Positions 33,601 through 45,600 of a DNA stretch of 64,000 bases are shown in pieces. Numbering within the stretch: the stretch's first letter is position 1; each line of letters opens with the position of its first letter. The DNA is from Patiria pectinifera (Eukaryota > Echinodermata > Asteroidea > Valvatida > Asterinidae). The stretch is taken from the NCBI GenBank assembly GCA_029964075.1, contig CM057137.1, positions 1,178,001 to 1,242,000 of the forward strand, written 5' to 3'. The translations under genes and the position numbers were made by a program. A model generated the notes under the pieces. The model was not told where the DNA came from. It saw only the letters and a program-made list of their open reading frames with translations, and ran no database searches.

Positions 33601-36600
33601 ATCCACCATGTCTTACTTTCCAGAAATTCATGCCTGGCTTCTTCTGACCTTGTTTCGGTTCAATTGTTGAGCGTGATCTTTTCTTCTTGGCTTCGGTCTC
33701 TGATAGATAGTCCTTTTTGGTCTGAGTTTCAATTAAAGAAGGTCAAGTGTGTATCAAAGCTTTTTTGTAGGTGGAACGGCTGTTTGTATTAATAAACGGC
33801 CAAAGAGTACTGACAGGTGGTTTGCCTAAGAAATTAGGGCTGTTGCTGTCTTTTATGGGGCTCACAATTTAATAAGAATATATCCAGTTTCCGAAACCCC
33901 AACCGAATCTTCAAATTCAAACCGAATATTAAACAATCCTGATTTTTGTCCCACCCGACCACTACTTCTCACCTTAACTAGGATTGGTGGACTATCTCCT
34001 GAACATTTTTACTATTTTTTTTTTTATCTACTTTGTTGCTTCACTTTTAAATTTGGTTGCTTGTAAAACTTTTACAAAAGGAAACCCACTTGATTTTATC
34101 AAAGATAAAAAATCATTGAAATAAAAGAAGATTGATAAATACCTGAGACATTTTACCCATTTCTATTGGTCAAAGCCCATCAAGTGGGTGGTTTTAAACT
34201 GCCAGCAAAACACAGCTGCATTCTGCGCCACAGAAAAAATAATCCCGCGCTTTATTTTGTTCTTGTCAAAATAATCTCGGAGCAAACTGGTTAAAAAGGT
34301 TGGAATAATATACCACTTTCTACGTTCTAAGAAGTCAATAAAATTGACAATGACATGGCAATTATCTGCCAAAAAAGATGAAAAATTATCTGTCAAAATG
34401 TGGATGATTTTAGTTTTCGTAAAACCTACGTCCTATAAATGGCTTGAAACAACAGGCCAAACCAAAATAGCCTCTACTCCATCAAACTAAAACCACCCAC
34501 ATGTTGACTCAAGTCAAAAGTCACAGAAAAGCCTCATCAATTGTGAGTGAAAAAAGGAAAAAGAAAATTGTTTATTTCTGACCTCAAATGTCTTCCCCTT
34601 CTTTTGAAGCCACAACAATTGAAAAGCAAAGGGACAAAATTGAATTAAAGATGTTATTGATCATCAGTACTATACCCTACCTTTAATAAATAGAGCAATA
34701 ATAAAAGACTATTGCAAACGTCAATAGGATGGTGTGCAAATCCTTGGATGTGAAAAGGTTAGCATGATCGCTCAAAGTGTCTGATTAGATTTCGAGCCCC
34801 ATAAAGACCGGAAACAGCCCTGATTTCCCTCCAAAATATATGATTCTTGAGTGCTCTTTCGGGGTAAACACATTACTTCAGTAAATACAAATAACCATTC
34901 CACCTAGAAATAGCAATGAGACGCATTCTGCCTTAGTAATTGATTCGTAAACACAGGCTCAAACTACTATCTACCGGAGGTGATAAAATATGCAAAGATC
35001 ATGTATAAAACTTCAACAGAAATAGGCCTGATGATGCAAGCGAAATATGTTGACTGTGAGACACTGTGTACATTGCGCATTATACCTGGGACATTGGCAG
35101 TGTGTCGTGAGAATGGTCTATACATGTAGGTGCGTTCGCAATGACATTGCTGTCGACTAGCTCGGAGTTTCTGGTCAGCTAGGTCTTGGCTGGTGACAGC
35201 CTCTGCAACACCTTTCATCTTGTCGTTGTTTAATAATTCATCCCGCCAGTAAACACCTGCACTTGTTAGTGAGTTGGGACGGAGGTCTCCAACAATCGAT
35301 CAATTGCTGATCATACACAGGAGTGACAGGGACTGTAGAACAACAACCATACTGGGTGAACTGCTTTGAGTCTTGACATACTTACAGAGTTAACCTGTTC
35401 AGGTTGGAGGATGTGATAACACGCACTGGCTGTATTTATACACAGGCACGGCTGACGGGTTTAAACATCAACATTGCCTCGACTAGCCTCCGGGTTACGT
35501 CTAAAAACGCTAATCCCTCGTGTCTTTTGTACACACCCACAAAGTCCGTGAAGTCTGTGGAGGCGGACCGTGTGTTGATTTTGTATTGGCCATTGTGCAC
35601 GGCCCATTGTTCGACAATTTATGCTCCAGTGCACACCTCGAAGTATTGAAACATAAGAGGTTTCGGCAAGAAATATGGTACAAATACCGGTACTGTTGAA
35701 ATGACTCTTGCGAATCACTATTTATGGCGTTTGGCTGTATATCAGAACTTGGCTGGAATATTTTGCCTTTTGCGAAAATCGAAATTTTCGGCAAAAGTAA
35801 TCCCGGCGCGAAGTGGTTAAGGATGCACAATGTAGTGCCTGGGTGTAGCACACAGTTGGGGACAGGCCAAATTTTAAAAGTCTAAGTAAAGTAAACAACA
35901 CATCAAAGTGGTACCAACTACGTGAACAAGTACTCATTTGCGAATACTTTCATGAGAATGTGAGCATATATTGATTTGATCATGATGAACGCAAGCTCAA
36001 ATTTTTCAAGTACGGAAGAAGGATTTCTAATCTGCAATTCAACACAGTCAAGTTTGCCTGAGGATGCAATGGAACTATCATTAATTGCCATCATCTTGCG
36101 CACTTCAGTCATCGCCGTAGTGACACTGACAATCATCCTAGGGAATTTGTTTTCCGTTGCCGTGACGGTGCGCATCTCTGACATACCACAGAGCACTCGG
36201 ATTCTGATGATTGCTATGGCACTCAATGACCTCCTCGTTGGGCTGATGGCGCTACCCAGCATTCTTGCATCGGCTTTGGAGCGTTGGCCCTTCGGACAAA
36301 CATTCTGCAAGATCAACGGATACTTGTTCGGCACCTCGTGTATCATGTCCATTATTGTGATGCTCAACATTAATTTCGAGCGCTACATAGCAGTTACCAG
36401 ACCATACCGCTTCCAGGCCATCTTCACACAGAGAAAGCTCATAACTGGTTTGCTGATAAACTTTGGCTTGACTTTTGCAAGCATCATAGGGATGCTGAAA
36501 ATCTTCAAGGTGCCGATAGTTTTCAATTCTGCATCTGTGATATGCACCAGCAGGTACGTAAGCTTAGTCATCGAACTCACCACGCTCTGCACCTGTTTCA

Positions 36601-39600
36601 TGCTGCCCCTTATCATTCAAACAACCATCTACCGCCGACTGATCCAGATAAGCAAAGATCACGTTCAACGGCTGAACCGAAATAAGCCTGAGGATGCCAA
36701 ACGTGGATTTTTGGAAAACAAGGCAATTCGGACGTTCTTGATTATCGCTATCACCTTCACGGCTTGCTGGCTGCCAGTAACAGTAGCCAGAACTCTCCAA
36801 GCCTCAAGAGCGATATCCCTGCCGGCGTGGATCGACTTTCTGGTCAGCTGGCTCTCTGTCGCCAACAGCTTCTGTAATGTCTTCATTTACTTCTTCTTCA
36901 ATCGTTCCTTCAAGCTCGCCGCTAAGAAGATGCTCGCAGAGAGATTTGGCTGCTGCCAGACTTCTGTCATGCCAGTATTGGCCTAAAGTTGATCACATCG
37001 TAACAGACACGCCAGAATAAAAAGTCTTTCAGCAAGTTGCTCAATCTGATGTAGGCTCTCGCTGAGAGATGGAAAGTCTTCTGACAGCATCGGGAAAAAG
37101 TCCTCTGTTTCCTACTCAGCAAACACGTATTATACTAGCTTTTTCTACTAAACATCTCACATGACTTTAAAACCCTCCTGCTGTCTGAACAGTCACAGAC
37201 AGTAAAAAAAACACAATCCTCTCCCTGCCATGCCTTTTACACAGGCTAGTCACCAACAGTCAGATCATATTTCAAGCAAGCACTGTGACTAGTCAAATTC
37301 AGTCAACAGACAAAAGCAGGCAAGTGGTAGGCACAGCTGGCTTATCAATCACCTACAGTCAAAGCATAGCTGTATCAAGTTACATAAACAGTCACAGCCA
37401 GTCAATCCTGCTTTATGTAGGCTGGGAGCTCTTAACTGTTGAAAACAGTCACTTGATTGATTTTGACTGAAAGGACAACTTGGCACAGAATGTATGTTTG
37501 CATAGGAGGGTTAATAATGCCATTCTACCATGTCCAGCCCTACGGTACCTCTTTGACTTCTGTTAAACCAGTATTTAACCCTAACCGCCCTGAATCCTTC
37601 AAAAAAAATTCTGCCAAAGTGGAGGAATTTGGAGGATTGAGCTTACATTTTATAAGTGCGATATTGATTTCATAGGATGCACCTTGTCAAGGTCTTGGGC
37701 CGGACCTTGTGCTGTTTTTGCTCAGTCATGCATAAATATAGGCCTGGATTATGCTTGAAATCCTCCGTACTGCTCCAGGATGTCACTGGCCAAGCTTCAA
37801 CATATTGACAGTCACTGCCGCAGGATTTTGCAGGATTCAGGCAGTGGTCACCCCTCCACGGACCATATTCAAGAAATAATGGAGGAATTTGCAGGATTGA
37901 GGCTACATGTATATATGCTATTTTTCCATGAGGCCAATTGGAGGATTTTGCAGGATTGAGGCTACATCCTAACAAAAAGGCCTAGGGAGTTAGGGTTAAT
38001 TGAAGTGCCACAGCACCTTTTGTTGGAGCGCCCTCACTGTCGTTACACAAGATACAGGAAATAAAGCAGTTTCAGAACCCACCTGAAGATGATCATAGAT
38101 TTCATTGAGTGAAGAATTTCTGTAACTGGCATTTTCAGCATTTCTTTTTTCTTTGCCTAATACTTGTCGCACCAGTTTTTTGCTTATTTAAACTTAGCAT
38201 AAATCTCAACTCTAATTCAATTTGCTATGTGCATTTAAGGATAGTATTGGAACTGGGTACCCTATCGAAGTAAAACATGGGTCCCCCGGGTACTCGTAAA
38301 AGAAACCAACCCCAAAATGCAAATCCCAGGAGTTGTCTGAAAGGCTTTATAGCTTTACGATGTAAACTGCAACTTTGGCAAGCGTCATCTGTCGTGCGTT
38401 AAAATGCACATAAATGTGGAATCTGTTTTGGTTTTCCATGTAGCCTGGTTTTCATTTTGAAAATTCCCACAAATGGCATTTGAACCTTTCTTTTTCATTG
38501 TCTGAGAAGTTACTTAGTAATATGTAAAGTTGGTTACGGGTACCCGATCCCATAATCTGGAACCAGTTCCTGACAGCAGCAGTCGGGTACTCGGGTACCC
38601 GGTTTTGATACAAACCCCTAAACTCAGTGGGAGTTTTTGCCAGTAATTTTTTTAAATGACCTAGCATTTTTTGTCAGAGAATGAGATAATGTGTCAATTA
38701 GTAACAGTCATTAAAATTGACAATGAGATGACAATTCTGTGTAAATACTAATGTTTATTTCAACACCTTTAAAGATATCTTATATATATCTCTAAATAAA
38801 ACTCTAATTTTACTCGTCTTGATTCTTGTCAATTCTTTATTTGGTTGTTCGTTTCGGTTCAGATCTGATTTCAAACAACATGTATGTGTACGTGTAGGCA
38901 TTCAGGAGAGAAAGTCACGGCACTGTCTTTTGTTCCAATTTGTGACCAGATGTAATAAAGCAAGATCTTAACTAGTCTGTAAAAGAATATAACTCCTCTT
39001 TTCAGTTGTTGTTTTCCTCTTTACGTTTCTAATTTTACATTCAAATTAATTTTTTTAATCTGGAAAACTAAGTTTTGTTTGTTCGAAAGGGCCTATTAAT
39101 TTTTTCCTACAATTCATATCACTGACATTTTACATAAAGATACAGTACAAATATTTTGAAGCTCTGCTTCTGTACCGTGCCAGTACCTGTCTCAGTTTTT
39201 AACTTCAGACAGTACATGTTTCCATTAGTGTTCATGTTAGAGAGAGCTAAGTCGTTGTCATATTGTACACCAATATTTCCCTTTAGTCAGAGCTCCACAG
39301 AAATGAATGCTGCTCTGCCTTTCCGACGCACCGCTGGTTGAGGTGTGTCATCTTTGAGACAGGGCGCGGTCATTGGTGCGACGGTGGAGCTTTTGAAACA
39401 CGGAAAATAACGCATCATCAGTCGCTTAGCGGCTTGCCGAAATGACCGGTTGAAGAAACAATAGATGAACACGTTGAAGAAGCTGTTAGAGACCGCGAAG
39501 CCCTTGGCGGTAAAAGTTAGCCAGATTGGTTGCATTTTGTCTGTGATTGCTGCGACGACGCGTACAACCCGCAAAGGTGTCCAGCACACTGCGAAGAGAA

Positions 39601-42600
39601 TACTCACGACGAGGAATGCGCGGAGAGCTTTGTTGTCAAGGAAACTGGTGTCGTTTGCCGCGTTGTTGCACTTGTTCAGCATCACGGCGTGATTCTGACT
39701 GAGTTTGATCAACCGCAGGTAAATGTACGACAGCACCACCAAGGGGAGTATGACAAGGAAGAATAAAACGGAAATCTCTAAAACAGTGCCATTGAATACC
39801 ACGTCACAAATCAACACAGCCTGAAACTGATTATTGTCCTCTTTGAAGTAAGTCAAGCAGATTTGAAGGACCAGAGATACGACCGAGGCGATGAGAACGA
39901 CGGCGATTATGCGTCGTTTTGCGCAGAGAATCGGGAATCTGAAAGGCAGGGTCACAGCAATATATCTCTCTGCGTTCATAAGTACAATAAGAGTGATGGA
40001 CATACAACAACAGGTAGCGTCTATGGTTCCATTGATGGAGCAGTAGAAGTCTCCAAACGGCCAGCGGTCAAACGCTGACGCGATCACGTTTGGTATGGAC
40101 ATAACCCCAGTCAGCATATCATATGCTGCCAGTGATATCATCAATATTTTGGTGCTGTCAGCAAGCCCGGGCATGCTGCGAGTTACCGCGATGGACAAAG
40201 CATTGCCGGTTATAATCATGATGACAACTACAGCAACAAAACATGTTCGTACGGCGACGAGGTACGGCGACAGTGGCTCATCATCTGTAAAATTCCCCAT
40301 GGCAAATCCTGCAATTCCAACTTTGCTTTTTAACTGTTGTTTCTTCAATATGATGCATGCACAGTTTTGAGTATAGAAGTGAGTCGCACCGTTTCAAAAT
40401 TTGCCTCACCAATGCTGTTATACCAGTATTTCGAAAGCCTACATTAAATTGTCAATTGCACACAAGGCGATAGTTGCTTATAAATCCTCTGTAACATTCC
40501 TCAAAGCTTTGCTGTTTGACAGGTGTTTCTTCAAGGTATTACAGCCACAGTATTTTGAACACTAGCGAAACCTCAACACCACAAGCGCTGCCTCGCCATT
40601 GCTGTTATATGACTGTTTCCAAAGTCTACAGCAAGTTGTCAATTGCACACACGCTCTGTCATTAAACCCCTCCCTTGTTACGAAGGTGTCCTTTGTTATC
40701 TCGTCTGTCAGCGTGCTGCCAATATCCCCACTCTACGTTCCATTGTGCTCGTCTGACGGCCACATTGACAAATGTCCTTCAAGCAATTATCGTAATTTGA
40801 CTTTTCACGCGTATGCCATATTTTTCTCCATCATACTCAATCAGTCTGTTCTGAATAAAACACTTGTCCATAGTGGGAGCAAATGATGATTGAATGACTA
40901 GAACAATCTCTTTTCATCGAATATCATCCTGCGCTTATATGAACATGTAGCACAGCTGCATCCTTCTGCTACTGAAGACCATTCATCCATATCCCTGAAG
41001 CACCTACGCAAAATTGCTTCGCGCTCGTTACCGGTAACTCTTTGTATCGAACCCAAGCAATTAGTCTGGTAAGTGGGATCGACCAACCGTAGCAATTCAT
41101 GTGTCTAGTAAATTGCACGGCCCGTTTAATATTTAACGTCAATGATAAAATTGGTGACTCGGTTACCATGGTAACCCATCTAGACTGCTCCGCACAATAA
41201 CAGGTGTTTTGTGTTGAACGTGCGTGTTATGGATTGAAAATATATCCAGCAATTAACAAGCCAATACATGTAGTTACGGAATGTCAGTCTTGAATAAAAC
41301 TGTTCATTTTCTGTATTTTCTCATTAACGTAGTTTCCATCCTATTCCTTCAATACAGCTCTCATCAAAACAAATTTTAAGCCCACATCACTCCCTTGCGG
41401 AACTATATCCCACCCCCTCTCCCACACAACACAATTTTTTATGTAATTTTCTAAAAATATTCATAACCTTCCAAAAAGTGTCTAAAATTCCCCCTTTCAA
41501 AATAAAATAATTCTAAAAGTTTTGGTCTTCAAGAAATGATCACGTCTTCAAAACACTTTTTTTGTCATCTTCAAAATAAGAAATTTGACTTGACCCCGAG
41601 GATTTTAATCATGACAACTCTTTTCTACGTCCAAAAACATAAAATATTTTTAACTGTTTTGTAATTTCTTCGCACAATATCCAACTGATGCCAGTGCGAA
41701 CCCACAGTGCTGTCCGTCTTTTGGTTCAGTAGCCTCGTTTTTAACACCCACCTAGTCCAAAATTCATCTCTCTGAAAAGCATTGTGCATCCAAGCACAGG
41801 AGCTTGTGCTTGGATGAATCCTTTGAGCGCATCCTTTCACGATTGTCATCTAGCTACATTGTGTTCATGCCCAATTTACAGTTTCAATTGATTGCTTTCA
41901 AAATGCATTGGACATCTTAACAAATGGCACGGACACAATGGCACGAACATTTATAGCTAGATCTAGCTCGCCAAATTTACAGACTAATCGGCCAATACAT
42001 TTTGACCATTTGTACAAATATTAGCTTGTTAGCACTGCAGCAAGGACAAGTAAATTAAGGTTACTGTTCTATTTACTATAAATTTTTGACACCGTTACCA
42101 AGGTTAATGGGAGTAAAGCTCTACTTTTTATTTTTTTTTAGAGGCCACTACGTCAATCCTTATTCTGGTGCATTTGCAGCTGCGTAAGTGGGCAAACGTA
42201 TTTATGATCTTCCTTTTAGTACTATGGCTGTGCATCGGAACCGGGTACCTGAGTACCGGATCATTGATGTCAGGAACTGGTGCCTGATTAAAATTATGGG
42301 ATCGGGTACCCGTAACAAACTTCACCAATTACGTAGCAACTTCTCAGACAATGGAAAAGAGAGTTTTTTAATGCCATTTGTGGGGAATTTTAAAAATGAA
42401 AAGCAGGCTACATTAAAATCCAAAAGAGATTTTACGTTTATGTGCATTGTAGAGAACGCACCCATTTCGAGACTGTCAAGGAAATGTACTACATATATTG
42501 TGTTTGCTGTTAGTTTTATTCCGAAATCGTACCGGTAAGTTAAGAGAATATTTAATAAATTGGAAAGCATCGAATTTTTCCCTGTGACTAATCGAGCAAC

Positions 42601-45600
42601 TTTTGGAATGTGAATGTACACGTATTTCTGTATAGTATACATTCGTGTAATAATCGTAAGTTATTGTTGTATAATTTATAGTTTTGTATTGAGTATTATA
42701 TTCTTGGTTGTAAGTTTTCAAAATTATTTCTCATGGTTAGGTTATTTTAAGGTTTATGTCATGGTTTTAACATGTGGAAAGTGGAATTGCCTGTTTTTTT
42801 ATCACAATAAATGATAAATAAATAAACAAAAAAATTAAAATGATATAATAATTATGGCAAGTTTGTCTTTAGTTTGACCTTTAAGCTCAAAAGCCAGCGT
42901 TGGAGGTGAATAGTAATCAATTATAGTAATTTTTAGGTCCAGAAAGTAAACGGTTCCCGAGGGAATGTTCAATGGCTATGATGATGGAAACCATAGCAAC
43001 CATGAGCGGTAACCATGTGGTTGCCATGTCACTATTGTTCAGCTTTAGACTGGTTCCCTGCAGAATAGGTTGACGTGCATTGATGCATGGCGAGAATTAA
43101 ACGTTACAGGTTATTAAAGAAGTGCATGATATATGTAGGTAAATTTATTGAATACGGGCTGAGTTAAAAAGACGGCTACCCGATTTCCAAAAAAAAAAAA
43201 AAAAAAAAAATTTTTAAGACAGTTGGTTGAAAATAGTACATCATTGGAACCTCCTGTTGGAAAGATTTCCATATACGAAGTTCACTAATTTTCCTCTGTA
43301 TTGACTAACAAGCCCCCAGATAGCAATTTCATGTCATCAAAGTCAATTTGAGCAGTGAGAAAATACAAGCATTTTCTTAGAAAACACTTAGAATGTTTCA
43401 GTCCAATCTCATAGGGTTTGTACACAGGGTGTTGAGTGAACTTCGTATATAATGGAAATCTTTCCCCTTCTGTTACTTCGGTGTCATCTGGTGAAACAGG
43501 CAACACGATACAACAATATTTCTGAAAAGTTACAATGTTTCGTAAAAAAAAGGTGAAAAACAAAGGTGTCCACGGAATACCAAATATGCAAAGACGTGTC
43601 GGTTTTTCTACAGGCGAGGCGTGGATGACATACGTACAGAATTGGAATCCTTAATCATTCTCAGTCAAGTGAAAGGAATAACAAAATGAAACAGAAATGG
43701 TTTCAGGAAAACTGTGTTCTTGTCAAACGTTTGTAATCTATCAGCTCTGCAATAATATTGTTGAATAAACAAAACGATAAATCAACAAAACCTGACAAAA
43801 GCCTGGCTCAGTGATCCATGCACACAATTGATTTTCATGAATTTTGGGAAGAAAACTCTGTATCTCTCGAACCACAAAAGCAGAATTGAAGAAACAAAAA
43901 GTAGGTGATTGCTAAAACCTTGTAGTTGTGTTTCTTTAATTAAATTGCTTTATAATTGTCTTTAAGTTGACAAAAAAAAATCCGTTTTACAGGGTACTCA
44001 TCTTTCTGATTCACCCTGTACATGTACTTCTCATTTTTAGGTGTATACTAACCACAGACATTTTTGAAAAGTCAGCATTTGTTTGAAGCAGTTCTATCTG
44101 AATAGGCTAAGAATTTGTATGAAAATTTCTGATTTTTCCCCTCTTAATTTTGCATTTTTTCCCACTTGATTTATGAAGGATTGGTATAGCTTCAAGCATT
44201 TACTTACTTTGTGTTTTTTCTTTTAATTTTCCCTTCTAATAATTAGATAATTAGATGGGTACTTTAATCAAGATCAAAAAGCACTTAACCATGAAAAAAA
44301 ACTAAACCAGCAATTGTAGTAATAGAACGATACAATAAAAATGGTCAAATCCCAAGGCTGTACATTTGATATGGAAATTTAGGTGAATTTTTAGACCTAT
44401 TCATCCAAAAAATCTGAATTTGCAGACATGTCTTGGATGTGATGTCGGATACTTAGCCAAAAAAATCTCACTCATTTGTTCTTTTCTCCTTCGTATGCAG
44501 GAACTTCGCTGTCAAGACTGTCATTGTTGTCCGTCATCTTGGACCAAATACGCCGACCAAGGAAGCACCAAGTAACGATCAGGGAGCCAAGAGGCCGTGT
44601 ATGAGCCTCAAAGTAAGTGGCTCTTTAACCCTAACCCCTTGGGTATTTTTATTAGTGTGACACCGGGAATCGGCGTCGAAAATAGGGAGACTTGGAAAAC
44701 GGCCAGTTCACTTTGACGTTGGTTCTTTTTTCTGTGAGAGAGTAAAACAGGGTGATGTTACACTCGGTCGAATCAGTGTTTGAATGTCGTGAACAATTAT
44801 TTAAATAAACAGTTAAAAATCCAAACCAAATTTACATGTAAAGGTAAATCTAACAATCTACTCATTTATCCAATCAAATAAATGCAAATTCAATGTAAAT
44901 AATAAGACATGGCTAAATCACGAATGAACTGTAATAATTTAACAAAATGGCGATTCGCGCCAAACGATCGGCGTTGGCTGCCATCTTGCAGCCAAATCAT
45001 TATTCCAAAAATTACAGTAAATGCCACAAATGTTGAATATAAATGCAAGATAAAGAATGTACAAGTAAAAGGTAAGTTGATAATAAAAGTAAGAATGCAT
45101 ATAAATGGAGATAATTATAAAGATGAGAATAAAATAAGCAAAATATAAATTACCTGTGAGAGAGTAAAACAGGGTGATGTTACACTCGGTCAAATCAGTG
45201 TTTGAATGTGGCGCGGCGGGAAGGTTGCCGGATCTAGTTGAACTATTTTACGGTAGGTGGCGGAGTGATATTTGTTATGTAATCATGTTTAAAGGAACTA
45301 ATAGAGATTAAAGGAACTATTACAGATTAAAGGAACTACTACATATTAAAGGAACTAATGAAAATTAAGGGGGGTATATTTTAACCCGTCACATTAGAAA
45401 GTATCCCGAATCCACCAAAATTCATCAATTTCGTCATGCTCACAAATGTTGGTGTCCTGTGAGTCCATCAGAATCCACCAATGAGCCAGGAGTTAAATTG
45501 CCGAGATCCTGAATCCATCAAAGTCCTCCAACTGCTCAATGTGGAGGTGTATCCTGAATCCATCAAAATCCTGCAGTACCGCTAGGCTTGCTGTCCTGAA

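Noticed and set aside
44732..45209. LTR pair of a small retroelement, from the 56-base direct repeats
   Set aside because: No TG…CA ends, primer-binding site, polypurine tract or flanking duplication is seen, and the repeats lie inside a TTAA-bounded element.
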